Below, piece by piece: positions 17,902-25,696 of a DNA stretch of 64,000 nt. Under the pieces are notes generated by a model, which ran no database searches, was not told where the DNA came from, and worked only from the letters and a program-made list of their open reading frames with translations. Origin of the DNA: a bacterium 1xD8-48. GTDB lineage: Bacteria > Bacillota > Clostridia > Lachnospirales > Lachnospiraceae. Positions within the stretch are counted from its first letter, which is position 1; each line of letters begins with the position of its first letter. The DNA lies in contig QZDS01000014.1 in NCBI GenBank assembly GCA_009917455.1, forward strand, positions 53,046 through 117,045. Direction: 5' to 3'. Made by a program: the position numbers and the translations under genes.

Positions 17902-17928
17902 GCCAGGGTTTATGAGGTGTACCCTGGC
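17902..17928 (+). promoter_or_regulatory. Intergenic hairpin between GH2 and GPH transporter
   Basis: GCCAGGGT and ACCCTGGC pair perfectly around an 11-base loop. A second, bulged hairpin follows near 17960-17985. Neither has a T-run, so they may set relative mRNA stability within the operon rather than end transcription. Confidence 0.4.
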
Positions 17929-18038
17929 GGCGGCCGGCTATATAAAAGGCCATACTGTCCTGCGGAAAGCAGACAGTGTAGAGGCACAGGGGGGGGCCGG
18001 CGCGGCTCGCGGGAATAACGATAAAGGAGATAAGACTT

Positions 18039-19427
18039 GTGACAAAAAAATTGAATAATTCTTATCCGGCATTCGGGATGAGAGATAAGCTGGGCTATAT
18101 GTTCGGCGATTTTGGAAATGATTTTACTTTCATTTTATCGTCGTCGTTTATGATGAAGTTCTACACCGATGTTATGGGGATTTCTGCCGGAGTGATTGGA
18201 GCTCTTATGATGGCTGCCCGTTTTGTGGACGCAGTCACCGATGTTACCATGGGACAACTGGTAGACAGGGCAAGGCCAACAAAGGACGGCAAATTCAAAC
18301 CCTGGCTGAAACGTATGTGCGGGCCTGTGGCAATCGCTTCGTTTCTGATTTACCAGTCGGGATTTGCCGGTATGAGTTATGGATTCAAGGTGGCATGGAT
18401 GGCGGTTACCTATATTTTATGGGGCTCCATCTTCTACACCACAGTGAATATACCGTACGGCTCTATGGCCTCCGCAATTTCCGCGGATGCAAAGAACCGT
18501 GCGGAGCTTTCAACCTGGCGGACCGTCGGAGCCACGCTGGCCGGACTGGTAATCGGAGTGGGAACGCCTCTTGCGGCATATGTGACGGTAGACGGCAATA
18601 CGGTTCTTTCGGGACCCCGTATGACGATAATTGCAGGCGTATTCAGCGTTCTGGCCATTATCTGCTATCTGCTTTGCTTTCAGCTGGTGAGAGAGCGTGT
18701 GCCGGTGGAGGCCAACCGAAACAGGCTTGATGTGGGACGGCTTTTAAAAAGTCTTGCCGCCAACAGAGCGCTCATCGGCATCATTGCGGCGGCCATTCTG
18801 CTTTTGCTTGGAATGCTGGGGATGCAGGGGATGGCGGGATATGTGTTTCCCAATTATTACGGTTCCGCCACGGCGCAGTCTCTGTCGTCCTTTACCAGCA
18901 GCGCGGCGATGTTGCTGGTATGCGCGCCGTTTGCAGCCAGGCTGGCTACAAAATTCGGTAAGAAAGAGCTTTCGGTGGTGTCCTGTGCGTTCGGCGCTCT
19001 GGTCTATGCCGTCTGTCTGGCAGTGCGTCCTGCAAATGTTTATGTGTATGTGGTATTCTTTACGCTGGCATATATCGGGCTTGGGTTTTTCAATACCATT
19101 ATCTGGGCCATGATTACGGACGTCATTGATGATGCGGAGGTGAAAAACGGCTTCAGGGAGGACGGAACCATTTATTCCGTGTACTCTTTTGCAAGAAAGC
19201 TTGGCCAGGCCTTTTCTTCCGGTATGACGGGCGCTCTGCTGACCATGATTGGCTACAGCCAGGAAACGGCTTTTGATGAAAACGTAATTAACGGGATTTT
19301 TAATCTGTCCTGCATTATTCCGGCAATCGGACTTTCTGCGGTTGCTCTTGCACTGTGGTTTATTTACCCGCTGAATAAAAAGAAGGTTCTGGAAAACAGC
19401 GCGGAGCTTGCAGGACGGAGAGGGTAA
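18039..19427 (+). CDS. GPH-family sugar:cation symporter
   Basis: GTG start with AAAGGAGA 8 bases upstream. The 462-residue protein has about 12 membrane helices and the MelB-type signature between helices 2 and 3 (AARFVDAVTDVTMGQLVDRA). GPH transporters import glycosides, pentosides or hexuronides with Na+ or H+. It is placed between a GH2 glycosidase and a HAD/GH3 pair, so it probably feeds those enzymes. Confidence 0.88.
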   Translation: MTKKLNNSYPAFGMRDKLGYMFGDFGNDFTFILSSSFMMKFYTDVMGISAGVIGALMMAARFVDAVTDVTMGQLVDRARPTKDGKFKPWLKRMCGPVAIASFLIYQSGFAGMSYGFKVAWMAVTYILWGSIFYTTVNIPYGSMASAISADAKNRAELSTWRTVGATLAGLVIGVGTPLAAYVTVDGNTVLSGPRMTIIAGVFSVLAIICYLLCFQLVRERVPVEANRNRLDVGRLLKSLAANRALIGIIAAAILLLLGMLGMQGMAGYVFPNYYGSATAQSLSSFTSSAAMLLVCAPFAARLATKFGKKELSVVSCAFGALVYAVCLAVRPANVYVYVVFFTLAYIGLGFFNTIIWAMITDVIDDAEVKNGFREDGTIYSVYSFARKLGQAFSSGMTGALLTMIGYSQETAFDENVINGIFNLSCIIPAIGLSAVALALWFIYPLNKKKVLENSAELAGRRG

Positions 19428-19502
19428 TCGGAACAGTAAAACAACATCTGCGCGGAGGGGCACGGAAGGGCGGATGCAGAATTGTAAACAGGGGGAGTAT
19501 AT

Positions 19503-20342
19503 TTGAGCAAGTTATCAGAATATAAAAAGAAAAAGGACTTTCTAATCTGCGTGGACAGCGACGGCTGCGCCATGGATACCATGGATATCAAGCACTTTCG
19601 CTGCTTCGGTCCCTGTATGGTGGAAGAGTGGGGGCTTTCTGAGTGGAAGGAAGAAATCTTAAACCGCTGGAACGAGATTAATCTGTATACCATGACAAGG
19701 GGAATCAACCGCTATAAGGGCCTTTCCATGGCGCTTACGGAAATCAACGAAAAATATACGCCCATAGAAGATTTGGACGCTTTGGTACAATGGGCGGAGA
19801 ACAGCCCGGAGTTATCCAACGGGGCGTTAGAGAAAAAACTTCTGGAAAAGGACAGCGTCTGTCTGAAAAAGGCGTTATCCTGGAGCAAGGCGGTAAACGC
19901 ATCCATAAATCGGCTTGACGAGAGCGAAAAGCTGCCTTTTGAGGGAGTCAGGGAGGCGCTTGCTTCTGCCCACGAAAAAGTGGACGTAGCCATCGTCAGC
20001 AGCGCCAATCCGGACGCGGTGTTAGAGGAGTGGGAGCGTTACGGCCTGCTTTCCCACACGGATATCGTGCTGGCTCAGGACGCCGGAAGCAAGGCTTTCT
20101 GCATCGGGGAGCTTTTAAAGGCCGGTTATGAGAAGAATCATGTCCTTATGTGCGGCGACGCGCCGGGGGATATGGACGCGGCCACAAAGAACGGCGTTTT
20201 TTACTATCCCATTCTTGTGCGCCGGGAGAAGGAATCCTGGAAAGAATTTCAGGAGAAAGCCGTAGGCAAACTGCTTGAGGGGAGTTATGGCGGCTCTTAC
20301 CAGCAGGAAAAAATCGAAGCTTTTTTGGATAATTTAAAATAA
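19503..20342 (+). CDS. HAD-superfamily hydrolase
   Basis: A TTG start is used, with a GGGGGAG site 8-9 bases upstream. The 279-residue protein shows HAD motif I at CVDSDGCAMDT (Asp18, Asp20), motif II in VAIVSSAN, a later lysine (GSKAFCIGE), and motif IV CGDAPGDMDAA. It is probably a sugar-phosphate or related phosphatase, or a phosphoglucomutase-like member, working on products of the neighbouring glycosidases. The exact substrate is not recognisable. Its place between symporter and GH3 gene, all same strand with short gaps, suggests one operon. Confidence 0.75.
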   Translation: MSKLSEYKKKKDFLICVDSDGCAMDTMDIKHFRCFGPCMVEEWGLSEWKEEILNRWNEINLYTMTRGINRYKGLSMALTEINEKYTPIEDLDALVQWAENSPELSNGALEKKLLEKDSVCLKKALSWSKAVNASINRLDESEKLPFEGVREALASAHEKVDVAIVSSANPDAVLEEWERYGLLSHTDIVLAQDAGSKAFCIGELLKAGYEKNHVLMCGDAPGDMDAATKNGVFYYPILVRREKESWKEFQEKAVGKLLEGSYGGSYQQEKIEAFLDNLK

Positions 20343-20372
20343 AAAGCGAAATAAAGAAAGGAGAAAACACTT

Positions 20373-22148
20373 ATGGTCGATATGAAAGCGAATCCCTTTT
20401 ACCTGTCTGACGAGGACTGTAAATGGGTGGAGGACACAATCGCCGGTATGACTCTTGACGAGAAGATAGGGCAGTTATTTTTTAACATGGGCTCGAGCCG
20501 TGAAGAGGATTATCTGAAAATGACGGTGGATAAATACCATATCGGTGGCATTCGTTACAACCCCGCCACAGCGGATGAGGTTTATGAGCAGAACCGTATT
20601 CTGCAGGAGAACAGCAAAATCCCGCTGATTATTGCCTGCAACACGGAGAACGGCGGAAACGGGGCCTGTGTGGACGGTACGGAAATCGGAAACCAGACGA
20701 AAATCGGCGCTACCCGCAATGTGCAGTACGCTTATAATCTGGGATACATGTCCAACAGGGAAGCGGCGGCAATCGGATGCAATCTTTCTTTTGCCCCTGT
20801 AAGCGATATTCTGTATAACTGGGAAAATCCGGTTATCGGACTTCGTACCTACGGCAACGACGTAGACAGGGTAGCGGAAATGACAAAAGCCTATATGGAC
20901 GGCGCCCACGCCAATCCTGGTTTTTGCTGCGCAGCCAAGCATTTCCCCGGGGACGGACTTGATTTCCGCGACCAGCATGTTGCAAACAGCGTAAACGATT
21001 ATAGCTGCGAGGAATGGGACGCTACCTTTGGAAAGGTGTACCAGAACCTGATTGACAACGGACTGGAAGCAATCATGGCGGGACATATCATGCAGCCGGC
21101 CTACACAAGACATTTTAATCCCGAAATTGCGGATGACGATATTATGCCCGCAACCTTATCGCCGGAGCTGATTAACGGGCTTCTGCGCACGAAGATGGGC
21201 TTTAACGGTATGGTGCTTACGGACGCTTCCCACATGGTTGGCCTTACCTGCCGGATGAAACGGAAAGATTTGATGCCGGCCGCCATTGCTGCCGGTGTGG
21301 ATATGTTCCTGTTCTTCAACGAAATGGACGAAGACTTTGAGAGCATGAAGCAGGGATATCTGGACGGAAGAATCACCGAGGAACGTCTCTCCGACGCCCT
21401 TCACCGCATTCTGGCCCTTAAGGCGCATATGGGACTTCATAAGAAAGCTGCAAAAGAGCTTGTGCCGCCCCGGGAACAGGTACACGAGATTGTGGGCTGC
21501 GCAGAGCATAAGGCAATGCAGAAGGAAATAGCCGAAAAGGCAATCACTCTTGTCAAGTACAAGGATAAGGACGTTCTTCCGCTTACGCCCGCGCGTTACA
21601 AACGCATTATGATTGTGTATGTAAAGGGTCTGGAAGCGCCCGGTCTTGCTTCTCTTTTCGGAAAGAACAAGGTTTCGCCTGCCGAGACCTTAAAAGAGAA
21701 ACTGACAGCAAAAGGCTTTGACGCTTTTATTTATGAGAGTCCGATTCAGAAGATGATGAAACAGGTGCAGGAGGGCGGAAAGGCTGACATTAACCTTTAC
21801 TTTGCCGGAAAGACCGCTATTGCGGATTTCGTGGCAAATCAGGATTTGATTATCACCCTTGTGGACATTCCGGGAGGATTCCAGCCTGTGGCAAGACCGG
21901 CGTTCGGCATGACCAAGGGCGGCGGCGAGATACCCTGGTATGTATTTGAGCTCCCGGTAATCGTGATTGGAACCAAACAGCCTTTCGTGCTGGCGGATAT
22001 TCCTCAGGCACGCACGTATATCAATACCTATGACGTACTGGATTCCACCCTGGACGCTCTGGTAGAGAAGCTGATGGCGGGCGAAGCGGCTTTTGAAGGG
22101 AAAGACCCTGTGGATTCCTACTGCGGAGTTTGGGATACGAGGCTGTAA
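20373..22148 (+). CDS. NagZ-like GH3 beta-N-acetylhexosaminidase-type enzyme
   Basis: A 591-residue GH3 protein behind GAAAGGAG. The loop KHFPGDG followed by LDFRDQH matches the NagZ acid/base loop (KHFPGHG then DSH), so the Asp-His catalytic dyad is kept although one histidine of the motif is Asp. The nucleophile is Asp284 in MVLTDASHM. The C-terminal 200 residues form the second GH3 domain. There is no signal peptide. NagZ-like GH3 enzymes remove N-acetylglucosamine. The altered loop and the sugar-symporter setting leave room for another beta-glycoside. Confidence 0.8.
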   Translation: MVDMKANPFYLSDEDCKWVEDTIAGMTLDEKIGQLFFNMGSSREEDYLKMTVDKYHIGGIRYNPATADEVYEQNRILQENSKIPLIIACNTENGGNGACVDGTEIGNQTKIGATRNVQYAYNLGYMSNREAAAIGCNLSFAPVSDILYNWENPVIGLRTYGNDVDRVAEMTKAYMDGAHANPGFCCAAKHFPGDGLDFRDQHVANSVNDYSCEEWDATFGKVYQNLIDNGLEAIMAGHIMQPAYTRHFNPEIADDDIMPATLSPELINGLLRTKMGFNGMVLTDASHMVGLTCRMKRKDLMPAAIAAGVDMFLFFNEMDEDFESMKQGYLDGRITEERLSDALHRILALKAHMGLHKKAAKELVPPREQVHEIVGCAEHKAMQKEIAEKAITLVKYKDKDVLPLTPARYKRIMIVYVKGLEAPGLASLFGKNKVSPAETLKEKLTAKGFDAFIYESPIQKMMKQVQEGGKADINLYFAGKTAIADFVANQDLIITLVDIPGGFQPVARPAFGMTKGGGEIPWYVFELPVIVIGTKQPFVLADIPQARTYINTYDVLDSTLDALVEKLMAGEAAFEGKDPVDSYCGVWDTRL

Positions 22149-22226
22149 TGGGGAAGCGGATTACCCGGGGCAAAAGGGAGCTGAGGGCGGACAGGAGATA
22201 ATTTGTTTTCCTGATTTTAGAAGAAA

Positions 22227-22247
22227 TGTAAAAAGGGGAATTTTACA
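22227..22247. promoter_or_regulatory. Small inverted repeat before the second GPH gene
   Basis: TGTAAAA and TTTTACA pair across AGGGGAA about 40 bases before the next start. It could be an operator or an mRNA hairpin; no promoter is evident. Confidence 0.3.
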
Positions 22248-22289
22248 AAAACAAACAGTAAAACTTTTTATGAGAAGGAGAAACCCAAT

Positions 22290-23774
22290 ATGAAAACTGA
22301 CACCTCAAAGTATTATGGCGAGAACGGCATCCATCGCGTTCCGTTGTGGCGTATCGGGGGCTTTGCTCTGAACAACTCCGCCACGAATCTGTATCTGTTC
22401 TTCATGGGCTACGTTGCCTACTATCTGACAGGCTTTGTCGGAATCGCAGTAGTGCTGGCATCAAGCTTTTCCATGATTATGCGTCTGTGGGACGGCGTGA
22501 CAGACCCCTTTATCGGATTCATTGTTGACAAGACCAACGGCAGATTCGGTAAGAACCGTCCGTTTATCGTAATCGGACAAATCATTTTGTGTATATCGAG
22601 CTTCATTTTGTTCCATGTGACCCATAAGTTGCCTGAGAACACGACAGTTCGTTTTGCATTCTTTATTATTGTGTCAATGATTTATTACATAGGATATACT
22701 TTCCAGTGCGTTGTTACGAAGTCAGCCCAGAGCTGTATGACCAACGACCCCAAGCAGAGACCGCTATTCTCCATCTTTGACGGAATCTACAATACGCTTA
22801 TTTTCACTGGGCTTGCAATCCTGGTGGCAAACATCAGTGCAAAATACGGCGGCTCTTTCTATGAAGCAGGCTTCTTCCATGATTTCTGGGTATTTACAGC
22901 CATCGCCAGCGCAATCTGCACGGCAATTGCAGTGTTCTCTATTGCGCCCAAGGACAGAACCGAATTCTTTGGAACCGGTAAGCCGATTAAAATCGGATTA
23001 AAGGATTACTGGGATACCCTGAAGGGCAACCGCGCCATCCAGATGCTGGTGGTATCCGCATCTACCGATAAGCTTGCATCTTCCGCAAGAACCAGCGCGG
23101 TTACGGCGGTTATGTTCGGTGTTGTTGCCGGTAACTTTGCTCTCTACGGAATCTTAAGCGGATTTACTTCCATCCCTACCACGATTTTGCTGATTCTCGG
23201 TATCGGCGGACTTGCAACTACTCTCGGACAGAGAAAGGCTATGCTGATTGGTTCCTGGGGTGAAATCATCGTCTGTGCCCTGCTTTCCTGCCTGTGGTTA
23301 TTTGGCAATCCTGCAAGTATGGATAACGGAAACGGCGGGCTTGCATTTGGATTCTTTACCATTGCATATATTCTGCTTACCATCCTTATGGGCGGTTTCC
23401 AGGGGGTTGCGGGAAATATCGTTATCCCAATGACGGCGGACTGCGCGGACTATGAGGTATACCGTACCGGAAAGTACGTACCCGGTATGATGGGAACCCT
23501 GTTCAGCTTTGTTGATAAGGTGATTTCCTCACTGGCTCCCATGATTGCAGGTCTGATGTTCTCCGCAATCGGATTCAAGGAAGCCCTTCCCGATGCAACC
23601 ACACCCTACAGCACATCTCTGCATTATGTAGGCGTGTTCCTGATGTATGGTATGATTATTCTGGGATGCTTATGTAACGTTGTAGCCCTGAAGTTCTATC
23701 CGCTGACCAAGGAAAAGATGGAAGAGATTCAGGAAGAGATTGCAGCAATCAAAGCAAAGGCAATGAAAGAATAA
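22290..23774 (+). CDS. GPH-family sugar:cation symporter (second)
   Basis: 494 residues, about 12 membrane helices, start behind AGAAGGAG. The signature SMIMRLWDGVTDPFIGF followed by VDKTNGRFGKNRP is a classic MelB/GPH loop. It is the last gene of the glycoside run and ends just before a terminator. It is only distantly similar to the first symporter, so the operon may import two different substrates. Confidence 0.9.
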   Translation: MKTDTSKYYGENGIHRVPLWRIGGFALNNSATNLYLFFMGYVAYYLTGFVGIAVVLASSFSMIMRLWDGVTDPFIGFIVDKTNGRFGKNRPFIVIGQIILCISSFILFHVTHKLPENTTVRFAFFIIVSMIYYIGYTFQCVVTKSAQSCMTNDPKQRPLFSIFDGIYNTLIFTGLAILVANISAKYGGSFYEAGFFHDFWVFTAIASAICTAIAVFSIAPKDRTEFFGTGKPIKIGLKDYWDTLKGNRAIQMLVVSASTDKLASSARTSAVTAVMFGVVAGNFALYGILSGFTSIPTTILLILGIGGLATTLGQRKAMLIGSWGEIIVCALLSCLWLFGNPASMDNGNGGLAFGFFTIAYILLTILMGGFQGVAGNIVIPMTADCADYEVYRTGKYVPGMMGTLFSFVDKVISSLAPMIAGLMFSAIGFKEALPDATTPYSTSLHYVGVFLMYGMIILGCLCNVVALKFYPLTKEKMEEIQEEIAAIKAKAMKE

Positions 23775-23822
23775 TTGCGATATATAAATAAGCTGAAAAT
23801 TTGAAGCAGGATTGATTACTGA

Positions 23823-23856
23823 AACAGGCACCGGTATTTTTCCGGTGCCTGTTCTT
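23823..23856 (+). terminator. Intrinsic terminator of the glycoside operon
   Basis: AACAGGCACCGG and CCGGTGCCTGTT pair perfectly around a seven-base T-rich loop, followed by CTT. It sits directly before the ribosome site of the next gene. Confidence 0.75.
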
Positions 23857-23875
23857 AAAAAGGAGCGGGCAGCAT

Positions 23876-24250
23876 ATGAAATTAAAAACCGATAAAAAGA
23901 AAGATGAGAAAGTGAACTTTGACGATTACCTTGCGCTGCAGAAGGAGCTGGACGAGACAAGGCAAAAATATGGAGTGGAGGTAAAAGAAGGAAAAGTTTC
24001 CAGAGCGATTTCAAATTTCTTCGATAAAAGGGAAGCCCGCGAGTTACATTCCGTGAGCCGTAAAAAATATCTGATTATAGCGCTTCTCACCGGATGGATG
24101 GGCGGTCACAGGTTTTATGCCAGACAGTATCCTTCGGCGGTTCTCTATCTGTTGCTTTTCTGGACAGGATTTCCCTTTGCCATGACATTGATTGATTTAA
24201 TGATTGCCATTCCAAAGGAGCCGGATGAAAACGGGAATATACTGATGTGA
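23876..24250 (+). CDS. TM2-domain membrane protein
   Basis: 124 residues. The N-terminal half is charged and probably coiled (QKELDETRQKYGVEVKEGK). The C-terminal half is a TM2 domain: two membrane helices, with TGWMGGHRFYARQYPSA at the first helix-loop junction. TM2 proteins are common small membrane proteins without a firm function in bacteria. The start is behind AAAAAGGAG. Confidence 0.75.
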   Translation: MKLKTDKKKDEKVNFDDYLALQKELDETRQKYGVEVKEGKVSRAISNFFDKREARELHSVSRKKYLIIALLTGWMGGHRFYARQYPSAVLYLLLFWTGFPFAMTLIDLMIAIPKEPDENGNILM

Positions 24251-24307
24251 CATGTTATCAGGAAGAACAAACTGTTGCATCAGGAAAAAATTGTGAGAGC
24301 CAGAGTG

Positions 24308-24336
24308 TTTACAAATATCGCCAAAAAATATATACT
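24308..24336 (+). promoter_or_regulatory. Sigma-A promoter of the HCH-repeat protein gene
   Basis: TTTACA and TATACT are separated by exactly 17 bases; transcription should start near 24343, about 44 bases before the start codon. Confidence 0.7.
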
Positions 24337-24386
24337 AAGAACAGCATAAGCAATCAAAATATTTTCAATAGATATGGAGAAAAGAA

Positions 24387-25601
24387 ATGAATGCAATAGT
24401 TAAAGTATTAACTGGTGTTCTTGCCGTTTTGGCGGTAGTCGCCTGCCTTGCCACGGTGGGAATTTTGGGGTATTCCATGATTAGGCCACAGGATGACGAG
24501 GAAACTGTCCGGAATATGGAGGAGCCCCGTCAGGATGAAGCGGGAGAAAGCCCGGCCGCCGATGCCGGAGCGCAGCAGCCAGTTCCCACAACCGTTCCGG
24601 AGGAACAGTCCGAAAACGTATCTGCGCCGACTCCGCTGGTAAGCGCTACACCGGCAAACCAGCAGGTTGATTTGGCGAACCATGTTCATGATTACGAGGA
24701 AAGTATTGAGACGAAGGCGACCTGTTACAGGGCGGGACGCCTGAAATATACCTGCGAGGATTGCGGAGACGTTTATTACGTGGACGTGATGTCAACCGGA
24801 CACGTGGCAGGAGACTGGGAGGTATCCAGAAAGGCAACGGCCGGAGCCGACGGCCTTCGGGTAAAGAAATGTATCTACTGCGACGAGATTGTGGCACAGG
24901 AGAGCGTACCTTATGCAGACGCAAGCGCGAGCGCTTCGCCGGGAGCCGGCGGGGAAGGGGGAAACGCCGCGTCAGGGCCTCATGTCCATCAATATGCGGC
25001 AAACACCGAGCGGGAGCCCAGCTGTACGCTTGCCGGGCTTCGGAAATATACCTGCGAGTGCGGCAACTTCTATACGGAAATGATACCCGCTCTCGGTCAT
25101 GTGGCGACGGACTGGGAGGTGGCGGCAGCGCCGACCACTACTAAGATGGGAACCGAGCAGAGAACCTGCAGCGTGTGCGGCGTCCTTCTGGATTCAAGGC
25201 CGGTAAACAAGCTTACGTCAACACCGGCAGCATCAGCCGACGCGTCAGGCAACAGTCAGACCAGCTCGTCGGCAGCGCCGAATGCGTCAGGCGGAAACGG
25301 ACAGTCTCAGGCTTCCAATGCGCCGGACAGCAATGCGTCGCCCTCGGCGTCAGGTCATTCTCATGAGTACCAGTCCTATATTTTAAAGCATCCAACCTGT
25401 ACTCAGGAGGGAATCCGTTCCTTTATCTGTGGCTGCGGGAGCAGTTATGCGGAATCTATAGAACGTGATTTAAACAGCCATACCTATCGGGCCACAATAA
25501 TTCCGGCCACCAGTGCAACACAGGGGTATACGGTTTATACCTGCGTAAGATGCAATTACAGCTATGTTGACAACTATACGCCGGCACTGGGGAACCAGTA
25601 G
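24387..25601 (+). CDS. Membrane-anchored protein with Cys/His repeat modules
   Basis: 404 residues. An N-terminal helix (residues 5-30) acts as signal anchor, then an acidic Pro/Gln-rich linker, then repeated modules. Three copies have the pattern H-x-H-x-Y, Cys-x5-G-x5-Cys-x(1-2)-Cys-G and a final GH or SH (HVHDYEES, HVHQYAAN, HSHEYQSY). Each is followed by a shorter module with CxxC (KKCIYCDE, RTCSVCGV, YTCVRCNY). Ser/Ala-rich spacers separate the copies. The invariant Cys/His sets suggest metal binding or disulfides outside the cell. Such repeats occur in Firmicutes surface proteins of unknown role. Confidence 0.7.
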   Translation: MNAIVKVLTGVLAVLAVVACLATVGILGYSMIRPQDDEETVRNMEEPRQDEAGESPAADAGAQQPVPTTVPEEQSENVSAPTPLVSATPANQQVDLANHVHDYEESIETKATCYRAGRLKYTCEDCGDVYYVDVMSTGHVAGDWEVSRKATAGADGLRVKKCIYCDEIVAQESVPYADASASASPGAGGEGGNAASGPHVHQYAANTEREPSCTLAGLRKYTCECGNFYTEMIPALGHVATDWEVAAAPTTTKMGTEQRTCSVCGVLLDSRPVNKLTSTPAASADASGNSQTSSSAAPNASGGNGQSQASNAPDSNASPSASGHSHEYQSYILKHPTCTQEGIRSFICGCGSSYAESIERDLNSHTYRATIIPATSATQGYTVYTCVRCNYSYVDNYTPALGNQ

Positions 25602-25646
25602 GCCTCCATCCAATCGTCTTTCGGAACTTTAAAAGAATACAAGCAT

Positions 25647-25692
25647 AATCCCTCCGCTCATGGCATATAAAATCATAAGAGCAGGAGGGATT
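25647..25692 (+). promoter_or_regulatory. Hairpin that buries the ribosome-binding site of the P-type ATPase
   Basis: AATCCCTCC at 25647-25655 pairs perfectly with GGAGGGATT at 25684-25692; an inner GCTC/GAGC extends the stem with one bulged A. The second arm contains the GGAGG used by the ATPase start at 25697. When folded, the ribosome site is fully paired, so translation would need the stem to open. Confidence 0.65.
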
Positions 25693-25696
25693 AATT

